NCBI RefSeq assembly: GCF_014697475.1
Contig: NZ_JACJRV010000023.1
Location: forward strand, 23,533-87,532
Source: Nostoc sp. FACHB-152
GTDB lineage: Bacteria; Cyanobacteriota; Cyanobacteriia; Cyanobacteriales; Nostocaceae
Direction: 5' to 3'
DNA length: 64,000 bases
Within the stretch, counting starts at the first letter, position 1; each line of letters starts with the position of its first letter. Shown here piece by piece: positions 38,819 to 47,835 of this stretch. The position numbers were made by a program, and so were the translations under genes. Under the pieces are notes generated by a model. It did no database searches and was not told the DNA's origin. It was given only the letters and a program-made list of their open reading frames with translations.

Positions 38819-40942
38819 TTATAAGACTGTACGCTCCTCCAAGTGGGCTGTAATTTCCTGCCGGGTTCGCCAAACCGGACGTAATTGTTGACGTGCAAAA
38901 AGTGGCAGTTGATCGCTAACATGGGATGAATTAGGTTGAGAAGCATTACCATAGCTGGTGAGAGCCTTTGCTTTGACTGGCTGGGAAAACTCCACAGCAG
39001 CAACGTAAGAGTCACCTCCAATTGCTTGAAAGCGTCCATCACCTGTGGGAGCAAAATCCACTACCCGGAAAATACCTTGATCACCATCGCCACCATTAGC
39101 TGGCAAATCTAGATTGCCATACTGTAATCGGAAAACATCACCCCAAGCTACATCTAGCCTTCCATAAGTCTTCTCTACTTTTGCTGCCACATCTGATAGG
39201 ATTTTGACTGCACTCTCAGGGTTAGCTAAACCGTCGGGTGTTGTGCGTGGTAATTTTTCTTGCCAAGGAGTGCTAAACGTTTTATCTAAATCTAGATTGT
39301 CAACCCAGAAGCTAAACAGTACAGCACCTTTGCTATTTGCATTTGCCTGCCGATCCCATACAACTAGAACATCGGCGGCGCGATGTGCTAATTCATCTTG
39401 GGATTTTTGTGCAGCCCCAATCAAATCATCGAGAATTCTGTCTGCCAACTCCATCTGTGTAGAATGTTTGTATATAATCATTTCCTCAAAGGAAATACTT
39501 TCATCTTCAGCTAACATCTTGGCAGAACTCTGCGCCCGAAAATCCATTGGCCCCCGTGGTGCCATATATGCTGGATAATTTTCAGCTTTGATGGCAGTGG
39601 GAAATGTTGTAGTCCAAGGTGGGTCATTGGCATTTTGCAACCAACCACTAGCTGGGTCAATAACTTTGGGCAAATCTTGGTAAGGGTGAGTTTTAGTCCA
39701 TAAAGTTTTGGATGTATCACCAGGAATAAGACCTTGCCAATATGCAAAGTCGCCCTGTTTACGTACAGGAACTAGGCCGTTGAATAGGTGCATAATATGT
39801 CCTTCCCGGTCAGCATACATAACAGTAAACATAGGAAGTTGCAAACTTTGCAAAGCTTTCTGGAATTGACTGAGATTTTTGGCTCTAGCCATATCCCACC
39901 ATTGTTCTAAAACACCGGAACTGTTTTGACCAACGACACGCAGTGCTAAGACTTGGCCATCTTTCTGGCTGACTACAGGCCCGTGAACAGAACTTTTGAC
40001 TGTAAATATTTGTTCACGCAAAGAGCCATTTTTTTGCTTGATTTTTAAGGGAAAGCTAGTTGTGTCAAAGGGGTGTACTTTGCCATCAAAGAGATAGCCG
40101 TCTTTTTGTAATTTCAGTTCGTAAGCATCCCAACCATCATGAGTATTGACGGTATGAGTCCAACCTAAGTTATCGTTAAATGCGATCGCTAATACAGGAA
40201 TACCAACCAATGATGCCCCATAAGCATCGATTCCAGGTGCGGTGATTTGGGCTTCGTACCACAAAAATAAATCTCCCCACGGCAAATGAGGGTTAGCCAA
40301 CAACATCGCCTTGCCACTTTCAGACCGTTTCGGGGCGATCGCCCAACCATTAGAGCCTGGGGCAGTTTTTGTGGGACTCATATCTACGACTCGTCCTGGA
40401 TCAACGACAAAGCTAAATAGCAGTACTCGTTGCAGATGGCTGAGTACATCTTTCGGAGTGACAGGCAATACTACTTTGAACTCATCGTCAATTATATCGG
40501 GGTGCTTTTTGGCATAGGCATTAATTCCAGACGCAAAGGCATCTATATAGCTCCGAAATTCAGGGCTTTGTGCTTTATACCAAGTGCTAGCTCTTGTGGG
40601 TACGCTCATTGTCAGTACCCATTTGTCTGAATCTAAATATTCCTCTCCCCAATATTCGGCAGCCTTTCCCCGTGCTTGTCCATACAGACGCAACAACAAG
40701 TTTCCATGACTTTGCATTTGCGCCCACCCAAAAGCTTTAAAAGCACTTTGGGCATTACTACCGTAAATATGGGGTATGCCGTAGCTATCCCAAAGAATTT
40801 CTGTATTTTTGGGTGCAGAGCTTATACTTTGGCTACTCATGGCCAAAATAAATATGATGCTCACTAGAAAAGGTAAGAATCTCCTGAATTGTTTCTGCCA
40901 GCCCAAAGGACTATCAAGCTTAGTTTTAGCCGTAAAAAACAT
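38819..40942 (-). CDS. Periplasmic penicillin-acylase-family Ntn hydrolase
   Basis: A 707-residue amidohydrolase of the penicillin G acylase/PvdQ family. It has a long N-terminal hydrophobic segment (about residues 22-43, cleavage plausible after SSA), so it acts in the periplasm. The autocatalytic site is APGSNGWAIAP with the nucleophile Ser near residue 197; cleavage before it would give alpha and beta chains. Downstream are NPHLPWG and TVNTHDGWDAYEL, typical of the beta chain. It shares strand and neighbourhood with the FecCDE-type genes and the FAAL-started synthetase, so removal of a fatty acyl tail from the siderophore precursor, as PvdQ does, is a reasoned guess. General amidase or lactone-quenching activity is the alternative. 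Confidence 0.9.
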   Translation of the reverse strand: MFFTAKTKLDSPLGWQKQFRRFLPFLVSIIFILAMSSQSISSAPKNTEILWDSYGIPHIYGSNAQSAFKAFGWAQMQSHGNLLLRLYGQARGKAAEYWGEEYLDSDKWVLTMSVPTRASTWYKAQSPEFRSYIDAFASGINAYAKKHPDIIDDEFKVVLPVTPKDVLSHLQRVLLFSFVVDPGRVVDMSPTKTAPGSNGWAIAPKRSESGKAMLLANPHLPWGDLFLWYEAQITAPGIDAYGASLVGIPVLAIAFNDNLGWTHTVNTHDGWDAYELKLQKDGYLFDGKVHPFDTTSFPLKIKQKNGSLREQIFTVKSSVHGPVVSQKDGQVLALRVVGQNSSGVLEQWWDMARAKNLSQFQKALQSLQLPMFTVMYADREGHIMHLFNGLVPVRKQGDFAYWQGLIPGDTSKTLWTKTHPYQDLPKVIDPASGWLQNANDPPWTTTFPTAIKAENYPAYMAPRGPMDFRAQSSAKMLAEDESISFEEMIIYKHSTQMELADRILDDLIGAAQKSQDELAHRAADVLVVWDRQANANSKGAVLFSFWVDNLDLDKTFSTPWQEKLPRTTPDGLANPESAVKILSDVAAKVEKTYGRLDVAWGDVFRLQYGNLDLPANGGDGDQGIFRVVDFAPTGDGRFQAIGGDSYVAAVEFSQPVKAKALTSYGNASQPNSSHVSDQLPLFARQQLRPVWRTRQEITAHLEERTVL

Positions 40943-40971
40943 TTTATTTGCAGTAAAAAATTAAAAGCTGA

Positions 40972-41124
40972 GATCGCCCAGCAGATATCAGCAAAACCGC
41001 AGTCAGCGATCGTCACTACACTCAAGCCCAGCAGTGGCAAAGTGACTATGCCACTAGTGCTAAACAGTTTGCCCATTCCTATCTGCTAGTCCCCAAACAA
41101 GTTAAAAACCCCCTGTTAAACTAA
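40972..41124 (+). pseudogene. 3' remnant of an unrecognised gene
   Basis: Fifty codons ending in TAA, starting right after an in-frame TGA with no start codon. The translation (Gln/Ser/Tyr-rich, ending SYLLVPKQVKNPLLN) looks like a real protein tail rather than noise. I do not recognise the family. Confidence 0.3.
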
Positions 41125-41127
41125 CCG

Positions 41128-41142
41128 TTATTTTGAAAATAA
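41128..41142 (-). promoter_or_regulatory. AT-rich 7-1-7 dyad upstream of the acylase gene
   Basis: TTATTTT-G-AAAATAA is perfectly symmetric with Fur-box spacing and lies about 185 nt upstream of the acylase start. It lacks the TCTCA/TGAGA element of the other two candidates, so Fur binding is doubtful. Confidence 0.25.
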
Positions 41143-41639
41143 TGAAATATATTCGCAATAAACATTAAAATAAAATGGAACTGATGTCAAGTTTAGTCAG
41201 CCTCCAATGTTACAGGTTAAAATTGTGGGCCATTATTTTTGTTTGTCAGTATAAGTTGTTTTGTGATTTACAGCTAAAATTTGAAGCTAGAACTAACAAA
41301 AAATATTATCAATAAAGTTTTTAGCTGTACTACAATATTTAGTAAAATCAAAGTTTTAGAATTTAGTTTGAATTATTAATTAAAAAGAGTGGTAAATTCG
41401 GCTTGCATTCCCACTGGATACCACCGCATCATCTGGGCCAACGCCACAACCTCGCCCAAGGAGCGTGAACACAGTTTCCCTGACATTGCCAGCACGATCA
41501 ACTGTCGCCGCGCCCCTCAAACCATGTGCTGATAAATGAACGAGTCATCGTCATTATCAGCCGCAGACAACAATGCGATATTAGCCTACGTTGCAATATC
41601 CTGACTCCGCAGCAATCCGACCCAGTAATGAAGTATGTA

Positions 41640-41743
41640 ATATCATGTCCGGCTAATCAGTTGTGATTCGATAGATCTGTGCAGAAACGACAAAACCTTC
41701 TCCCCTGCGGTCTTAATGATCAGTATTTAACCGGACACGATAT
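41640..41743. mobile_element. Small element with 17-bp terminal inverted repeats (MITE-like)
   Basis: The left arm at 41640-41656 reads ATATCATGTCCGGCTAA. The right arm at 41727-41743 is its reverse complement with two mismatches. About 70 bp lie between, with no coding frame. The size and arms suit a miniature inverted-repeat element or a degraded IS end pair. No clear target duplication was found. Confidence 0.4.
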
Positions 41744-41829
41744 AAGTGGTTACTCAAATTAATTCTGTAATTTCCTGACGTAACAGCTTAGGATAGAGAT
41801 TCCAGTCTCATACTCGTAAGTCTATTTCT

Positions 41830-42909
41830 ATGTCTGCTACGCCATCTATTTCTCAGCTTGACTCACCCGCCCCTAAAACTTTAGAACTACCTCCTCTACT
41901 CGGTGCTTCTGTTAGCGAGTTAACTGCTTGGGTGCAGCAGCAAGGGCAACCGGCTTATCGAGGTAAACAGTTACATGATTGGATCTATCATAAGCAGGTG
42001 CGATCGCTTGGTGATATTTCTGTGTTTCCCAAACAATGGCGGGCGCAAATCGCAGATATTCCCATTGGACGCTCTATCATACACTATCGCAAAGCTGCAC
42101 CAGATGGTACAGTCAAATATTTACTGCAACTAGCTGATGAACAGATTATTGAAACTGTGGGTATTCCCGCAGATAAGCGATTAACTGTATGCGTTTCTAC
42201 CCAAGTGGGTTGTCCAATGGCTTGCGATTTCTGTGCCACTGGTAAAGGTGGTTATAAACGCAACCTCGCCCGTCATGAAATCATTGATCAGGTTTTAACT
42301 GTTCAAGAGGATTTTCAGGAAAGAGTTAGTAATGTGGTGTTTATGGGTCTAGGTGAACCGTTGCTGAATGTAGATAATGTCCTAGCAGCCCTGACATCGT
42401 TAAATCAGGATGTCGGTATTGGACAACGAATGCTAACTGTTTCTACAGTAGGAATTCGCGATCGCATTCGTCAATTTGCCGAACATCATTTACAAGTGAC
42501 TTTGGCGGTGAGTCTCCACGCCCCCAACCAAGCACTACGAGAAAAGCTTATCCCTAGCGCCCGCCCCTATCCTTTAGAAGATTTACTAGCTGAATGTCGG
42601 GAGTATGTAGCCATTACAGGCCGCCGTGTCTCCTTTGAATATATCTTGCTGGCTGGTGTCAATGATCTACCAGAACACGCTTTAGAACTAGCGCAACGTC
42701 TGCGCGGATTTCAAAATCACGTTAACTTAATTCCCTATAACCCTATTCAAGAAGTAGATTACAAACGCCCTAGCCGCGATCGCATTCAAGCTTTTGTCAA
42801 CGTTCTCCAACAACAAAAAATTGCTGTTAGTGTTCGTTATTCTCGTGGTTTAGAAGCTGATGCAGCTTGTGGACAATTAAGAATGAATAAAAAGTCAACT
42901 GAAGTATAA
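41830..42909 (+). CDS. rlmN: Dual-specificity rRNA/tRNA methyltransferase RlmN (radical SAM)
   Basis: Methylates C2 of A2503 in 23S rRNA and, in studied bacteria, A37 of some tRNAs. The 359-residue protein has the radical SAM cluster motif CPMACDFC (Cys spacing 3 and 2), preceded by [27 protein letters not shown] and GVNDLPEHA follow, all diagnostic of RlmN. The C-terminal [13 protein letters not shown] holds the conserved methyl-transfer Cys. It is a single gene with its own upstream region, on the strand opposite to the siderophore genes. Confidence 0.96.
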   Translation: MSATPSISQLDSPAPKTLELPPLLGASVSELTAWVQQQGQPAYRGKQLHDWIYHKQVRSLGDISVFPKQWRAQIADIPIGRSIIHYRKAAPDGTVKYLLQLADEQIIETVGIPADKRLTVCVSTQVGCPMACDFCATGKGGYKRNLARHEIIDQVLTVQEDFQERVSNVVFMGLGEPLLNVDNVLAALTSLNQDVGIGQRMLTVSTVGIRDRIRQFAEHHLQVTLAVSLHAPNQALREKLIPSARPYPLEDLLAECREYVAITGRRVSFEYILLAGVNDLPEHALELAQRLRGFQNHVNLIPYNPIQEVDYKRPSRDRIQAFVNVLQQQKIAVSVRYSRGLEADAACGQLRMNKKSTEV

Positions 42910-42941
42910 AGAATGAAATTAATTGCGAATTGATTTTATTC

Positions 42942-43124
42942 TTATCTTTTACTTAGTTGAATTCCAGGGGCGTAAGCTTCAATTACTTTACCAGTACGCG
43001 TGCAGCTAATCATCAAGTAATCACAACTTGAGCATTGTGTGCGTGTTAATTCACTATCCAAAATATAATAACGCTCTGCTTTACTACCACAATTTGGGCA
43101 GTGAATTGTTTGTACTGTCTGCAT
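42942..43124 (-). CDS. Small zinc-ribbon protein
   Basis: A protein of about 60 residues with CPNCGS and CSSCDY pairs that would bind one zinc ion. I start at the ATG at 43124 (MQTVQTIHCPNCG). A longer frame adds 25 N-terminal residues without motif support. Similar small proteins are common in cyanobacteria and are often mislabelled as replication-restart helicase. No function can be assigned. It converges on rlmN with a gap of about 30 nt. Confidence 0.7.
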   Translation of the reverse strand: MQTVQTIHCPNCGSKAERYYILDSELTRTQCSSCDYLMISCTRTGKVIEAYAPGIQLSKR

Positions 43125-43700
43125 TTTAAAACCCCTGGAAGTAACTATTTTTTGCTTGGTAGGATTGTTGATTTCACCTGAAAAAATTGGTTTTAACAAA
43201 CATAAATAGTAGCCAAAATATTGGCTATAAATGTTTAATAAAACTTTAGATAATAAACTTTTGCTATGGCTATATTAATTATCTTAATTACTATGTGACT
43301 TTACCATCCCACTTTAGATATATAAATTTATTATTGTGTAGGTTGCACTTAGAAATGGGATGATCCCTGTAATTAAAACTTTGAGAGAGCTTTAGTTAGA
43401 GGCAGGCCAAACCATAACAGAGTTATTATTGTATTCAAAAGTTAATTACAGATGATTACTGTATCTTTGGTAACAAAATAGCAGGTTTAAACTTTACTTA
43501 AGGTTTAGGATAGCGATAGATACTTCTGATAGATGCGTAGTCAATGGGTAAATCAAGACTTCCAGGGTCATGATTTTAATGAATTCATCCAGAAAAAGGC
43601 AACAGGCAATAGGCAATAGCAAAGAAGACAGGTAACAATGTACTTGTTTTTTTCAAAAATCAAATACAAGTTCTAGATAACTTCTTTTTGTAAGCAAAAA
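43125..43700. other. AT-rich intergenic region with a short heptamer repeat
   Basis: About 575 bases between the zinc-ribbon gene start and the hybrid kinase stop. No gene is visible. It contains a heptamer tandem repeat (43597-43617). Promoter elements for the zinc-ribbon gene must lie at its left end but none is distinctive. Confidence 0.6.
43597..43617. repeat. Heptamer tandem repeat (AGGCAAY x3)
   Basis: AGGCAAC AGGCAAT AGGCAAT, a typical short tandemly repeated repetitive sequence of heterocystous cyanobacteria, in non-coding DNA. Confidence 0.7.
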
Positions 43701-46427
43701 TTATTGTTTTATCGAATTATCTGGCGAAATTGGCAGTAAAGGTAGCTTAATAGTAAACGTAGCTCCTTGTCCTTCACCGCAGCTAGCAGCTTGAATCGTA
43801 CCACCATGTAGTTCTACTAAATGACGAGCGATCGCCAAACCCAAACCTAAACCACCTTTTTTGGTATTACGATTATCTTGACGGTAACGTTCAAATACAT
43901 AGGGTAAAAATTCTGGGCTAATACCAATACCTGTATCACTCACTGTGATTTCAACATCATTGTCATGACGTAATAGTTTAACTTCTATTTGTCCTCCTGC
44001 TGGGGTGAACTTAATCGCGTTGGAGAGTAAATTGGCTAAAATTTGCAGCAAGCGATCGCTATCACCAGTTATCAGTGGTATTGATTGATCAATTGCAGAT
44101 CCAAGATGAATATTTTTCGCATTGGCTTCTGGATAAGCAACCTCGATGGCTGCGCCTACAAGTACTGCCAAATTAACTTGTCTCAACTCTAAATTTAACT
44201 TGCCCTGCAAAATCCGAGACATATTCAGCAAGTCTTCTAGAAGTTTTGCCTGAGATTGGGCGCTCCGTTCAATGGTATCAAGGGCGCGCAGAAAACCTTC
44301 TTTATCAAACTCCCTCATCCGCAACAGTTGCGTCCATCCCAAAATGGCATTTAAAGGTGATCGCAAATCGTGAGATACCATCGTCACAAACTCATCTTTG
44401 GTGCGGTTAGCAGCTTCAGCTTCCGCACGGGCGACTTGCTCTAGTTGCAATAGCTGTTGACGTTCTGTTTCTAATTGCTTGCGATCGTCAATATCTGTAC
44501 TAGTACCATACCACCTAACGATATTTCCTTGTTCATCTCTAATGGGCAAGGCTCTAGCTAAATGCCAGCGATAGCTACCATCACGTTTTCTATACCTTAA
44601 TTCTTGTTCATACGGTTCTCCTGTTTGCAGAGATGCCCGCCATTTTTGGATATATGGTTGAATATCATCAGGATGTAGGGCATTTCTCCAGCCTAATTGT
44701 TGAGCTTCTGCTAGTGTTTGTCCACTAAATTCATACCATCGTCGATTAATGTGTTCGCATTCTCCTTGAGCATTACTAATCCATACGAGTTGCGGCATGG
44801 CATCAGATAAATAGCGGTAGCGTTCCTCGCTCTCACGTAAAGCTGCTTCAGCAAGTTTGCGTTGGGTAAGATCCAACACAAAGCAGGCACTATAAACTTG
44901 CTGATCTGTGTCATCAATGCGAACAATGGCTAAAAGAATTGGTATACGCGTACCATCTTTGCGGAGATATTCTTTTTCAAAGGGAGTACAAGCTCCAGAA
45001 GTTTGCAATTGTTGAATTTTCTGCTGGTCGAGAGATTGATATTCTGGTGGTGTGATCACATCCCAGCGCAAAGTTCCTGCGGCTAAGTCTGCACGAGTGT
45101 AATCTAACATTTCTAAAAAAGCATCATTGGCTTCATAGATGCAACCACTAGAATCACCGAAATAAATGCCAATAATGTTCGATTCTATGATTCTGCGGAA
45201 TTTAGCTTCACTTGCGCGCAGAGTTGCTTCTTGATGTTTGCGTTCGCTAATATCTGTTGTACTGCCAACTGCTCTAATTATACTTCCGTTGCGATCGCGC
45301 GTGATCACTCCCTGATCTAGCACATACCGATACTCGTTATTTTTATGCCGAATTCTATACTCCACAGCATAGTAGTTATCCTCAGGAGAAATCATCTGGA
45401 AGTAATTAGTCAAATGCTCTTGATCTTGCGGATGAATTTTTTCACTCCACCACTGACTGCTTGGTTCTGCTTCTTGCAGGGAATAACCGAGAATTCGAGT
45501 TAGCCCTTCCGTTCGTTCTACAAAATCTGTGGTTACATCCCAATCATATATTAGACAGTTAACTGCTGCTGCCGCCTGTTGAAAACGCTCGTTGCTTAAG
45601 CGTAACTGTTCTTCTGTATGCTTGCGGGTGGTAATATCATAGCTTGTCCCCACAATCTGGCTTGGCAAACCATGATTATTTCTGGTGAATACAGTATCTC
45701 GGCTATAAAACCAACGCCATTCGCCACTGGCGTGTTGCATCCGATACTCAAATCCTCGAATTTCGCCATCCTGAATAGATGCCAATTCTTGCATATAAGC
45801 GTAAAAAAGCGGCAAATCCTCTGGATGCATTAACTTATTTAAGAATTGCACACCCAATTCTTGAGTTTGTTGAGGACTGTAACCAAGCAAGCTATGCACT
45901 TGACCATTCATATAAACATTTCGCCGTTCCACCACATCGTAGACATACAAAATTCCTGGAATTGTTTCGGCTATGCGTTCAATAAACTGTTGAGTTTCCC
46001 GCAAGCGTGCTTCACTTTGTTGCAGTTCTTTACGTAACTTGGCTTGAGCAACTGCTGAATGAATCGTAGAATGCAAACGTTCGGCTGTAGTCTGTCCTTT
46101 TACCAAATAGTCATGAACACCACTTTTGACAGCCTGAACAGCTATAGCTTCATTGCCATAGGCAGTCAACATTACCACGGCTGGCATTACTGGCTGTGCT
46201 AGTTTTTGTAATTCTGCCAGAAATTCCAATCCATCCATATCTGGCAGCACAAAATCTAATAAGATACAATCTATCGAAAATTGTCTATATAACTCTAAAG
46301 CGTTATCTCCTGTTTCCGATTCCAAAATGGTGTAATTGTACTCCTGGTCTTGCATGACATAACGACGATAAACCTCGTGGTCTTCTGGAGAATCGTCGAT
46401 GATTAAAACGGTCAGTGGGTGCGCCAT
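43701..46427 (-). CDS. Hybrid sensor histidine kinase: REC, multiple PAS/PAC, HisKA, HATPase
   Basis: A 908-residue soluble signalling protein. An N-terminal receiver domain has Asp58 in LLDFVLPDMDG. Four PAS/PAC units follow (about residues 150-640), each closing in a TDI-ERK or T-RK type PAC end. A HisKA domain has SHDLRSPLNAI with the phosphoacceptor His near 682, and an HATPase domain shows LLSNAIKFTPAGG, DTGIGI and GLGLGLAIA. No membrane segment, so the signal is probably cytoplasmic. It lies 41 nt after a decayed response regulator gene that must once have been its partner. Confidence 0.93.
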   Translation of the reverse strand: MAHPLTVLIIDDSPEDHEVYRRYVMQDQEYNYTILESETGDNALELYRQFSIDCILLDFVLPDMDGLEFLAELQKLAQPVMPAVVMLTAYGNEAIAVQAVKSGVHDYLVKGQTTAERLHSTIHSAVAQAKLRKELQQSEARLRETQQFIERIAETIPGILYVYDVVERRNVYMNGQVHSLLGYSPQQTQELGVQFLNKLMHPEDLPLFYAYMQELASIQDGEIRGFEYRMQHASGEWRWFYSRDTVFTRNNHGLPSQIVGTSYDITTRKHTEEQLRLSNERFQQAAAAVNCLIYDWDVTTDFVERTEGLTRILGYSLQEAEPSSQWWSEKIHPQDQEHLTNYFQMISPEDNYYAVEYRIRHKNNEYRYVLDQGVITRDRNGSIIRAVGSTTDISERKHQEATLRASEAKFRRIIESNIIGIYFGDSSGCIYEANDAFLEMLDYTRADLAAGTLRWDVITPPEYQSLDQQKIQQLQTSGACTPFEKEYLRKDGTRIPILLAIVRIDDTDQQVYSACFVLDLTQRKLAEAALRESEERYRYLSDAMPQLVWISNAQGECEHINRRWYEFSGQTLAEAQQLGWRNALHPDDIQPYIQKWRASLQTGEPYEQELRYRKRDGSYRWHLARALPIRDEQGNIVRWYGTSTDIDDRKQLETERQQLLQLEQVARAEAEAANRTKDEFVTMVSHDLRSPLNAILGWTQLLRMREFDKEGFLRALDTIERSAQSQAKLLEDLLNMSRILQGKLNLELRQVNLAVLVGAAIEVAYPEANAKNIHLGSAIDQSIPLITGDSDRLLQILANLLSNAIKFTPAGGQIEVKLLRHDNDVEITVSDTGIGISPEFLPYVFERYRQDNRNTKKGGLGLGLAIARHLVELHGGTIQAASCGEGQGATFTIKLPLLPISPDNSIKQ

Positions 46428-46468
46428 GACTACTTGCTTACAGCATCAGGAAGAATCACTATATCCAA

Positions 46469-46855
46469 CTAATAAGTGATTAAACTTTGAACTGTTGCTA
46501 CCAATCGGTTAATGTCGATTGGCTACAAAATATAGCTAGCAACAGAATATTGATAACATATTTCTATGTCTTTTGGGTGATAAAAAGTTGTCAATACAAC
46601 CACAGGGATACTTTTAAAAGTATTATCCGGCTTGATTTGCTGAATAACTTCTCACCCATCAGTTCCAGGCAAATTGAGGTCGAGTAAAATAATGGCAGGG
46701 CGAGACGCAATTTTGGCATCTTCATCAGCCCCTGTAGAATAAAGAAATTCAAGAGCTTCATCCCCATAACTACAACCAAAGATAGGATTAACAACAACTT
46801 TATCGCCGTCTTCAATTACAAGCATTGGTTGAGCAATATTACTAATCATGGGCAA
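46469..46855 (-). pseudogene. Decayed Rcp1/CheY-like response regulator
   Basis: One frame reads through a typical single-domain receiver: [33 protein letters not shown], then TGA where an Arg is usual, [22 protein letters not shown], then SYIL-TAG where a Lys-Pro is usual, and PIDINRLVATVQSLITY before a final stop. About 15 residues appear missing between the ED acid pocket and VVNPIF. Three lesions in one frame point to decay rather than sequencing error. It stands directly upstream of the hybrid kinase gene. Confidence 0.85.
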
Positions 46856-47264
46856 TCAGATTATTGAAGACCTCGCTGAATTAAATGCGATCGCAATATA
46901 CTGTGGGTAAAGGTCTAGGAATCGGAATTTCTAACTTTCATCTGTTCAATTCGGGCGCACAATAGATCTAAATTTCTATCCACAATCCTATTATGAGTAA
47001 GCAATTCTCATTTGTTTTGTCTGTATAGCTAAAACTGCTTTGGTATATTTTAGAAGCTCAATGTAGAGATATATCTTCAGAAATATGACTTTAGTTAGAG
47101 AATACTCAATTTGCCTATATCTTTCATTAAACAGATTATTTACTAGAGTATTATTGAATTTGTATGCACATAAATATTTACAAAATTCGATTAAGGCAGG
47201 AATTAAATATGCCAGTAAATAAAAAGTGTTAAATTTTTACACTAACAAATAAAATGAGGTAATT
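46856..47264. other. Intergenic region between divergent regulators
   Basis: About 410 AT-rich bases between the response-regulator pseudogene (leftward) and the TTG-start response regulator (rightward). It should hold both promoters. The only clear element is the GAGGT ribosome site at 47256-47260 before the rightward gene. Confidence 0.5.
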
Positions 47265-47783
47265 TTGCCAGAAATTCAGTATGAGCGCAGTAAAATTGTA
47301 AATAATATGGTTGCTGAGAAAAAACAACAAATCCAATTACAAAATTCGGATTTTCTCAAACTTAACGGAGATGTTATGGAACCTCCTCTACTTCTTGCTG
47401 GTTTAAACGTCTTGGTAGTGGATGATGATGATGATAGCCGGTTTTACGTTACTACCGTTTTGGAAGGAGATGGAGCTAATGTTGTAGCAGTAGCATCAGC
47501 AGCTGCTGCACTAGAAGCACTGACTAAACTACAGCCGGAAGTTTTGGTATGTGATATTGCGATGCCAGATGAAGATGGTTACACTCTCATCCGTAAGGTG
47601 CGATCGCTCAAACCAGACCAAGGTGGACGAATCCCCGCAGTTGCATTAACAGCCTATGCCGATAGCGAGGATCGTGTCCGTGCTATAGAAGCTGGCTTTC
47701 AGACCCATGTGGGTAAACCAGTTGACCCAACTGAACTAGTAGAAATCATATCTAATTTAGTTGCAGCCTGTCAGAGTTATTAG
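47265..47783 (+). CDS. Single-domain response regulator
   Basis: A 172-residue protein with one receiver domain from about residue 45. The acid cluster is VDDDDDSR, the phospho-Asp is in LVCDIAMPDEDGY, the Thr/Ser position is in ALTAYAD, and the Lys is in VGKPVDP. It has no output domain, so it acts through a partner. I accept the TTG at 47265 because GAGGT sits at good spacing; the ATG of MVAEKKQQ 14 codons later is the alternative. This receiver form often occurs with cyanobacterial hybrid kinases, and one lies 840 nt away on the other strand. Confidence 0.9.
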   Translation: MPEIQYERSKIVNNMVAEKKQQIQLQNSDFLKLNGDVMEPPLLLAGLNVLVVDDDDDSRFYVTTVLEGDGANVVAVASAAAALEALTKLQPEVLVCDIAMPDEDGYTLIRKVRSLKPDQGGRIPAVALTAYADSEDRVRAIEAGFQTHVGKPVDPTELVEIISNLVAACQSY

Positions 47784-47835
47784 GAAACAGGTACAGGGTT
47801 GCAGATGATAATAACTATTAGCTATGAACAAATGA

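Larger units (their letters stand above)
40943..41829. other. Intergenic region with gene remnant, Fur-like dyad and MITE-like element
   Basis: About 890 bases between the acylase and rlmN, which diverge. It holds a 50-codon gene remnant (40972-41124), an AT-rich dyad (41128-41142), a more GC-rich stretch at 41400-41640 without a recognisable complete frame, and a 104-bp element with 17-bp inverted ends (41640-41743). Confidence 0.6.
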
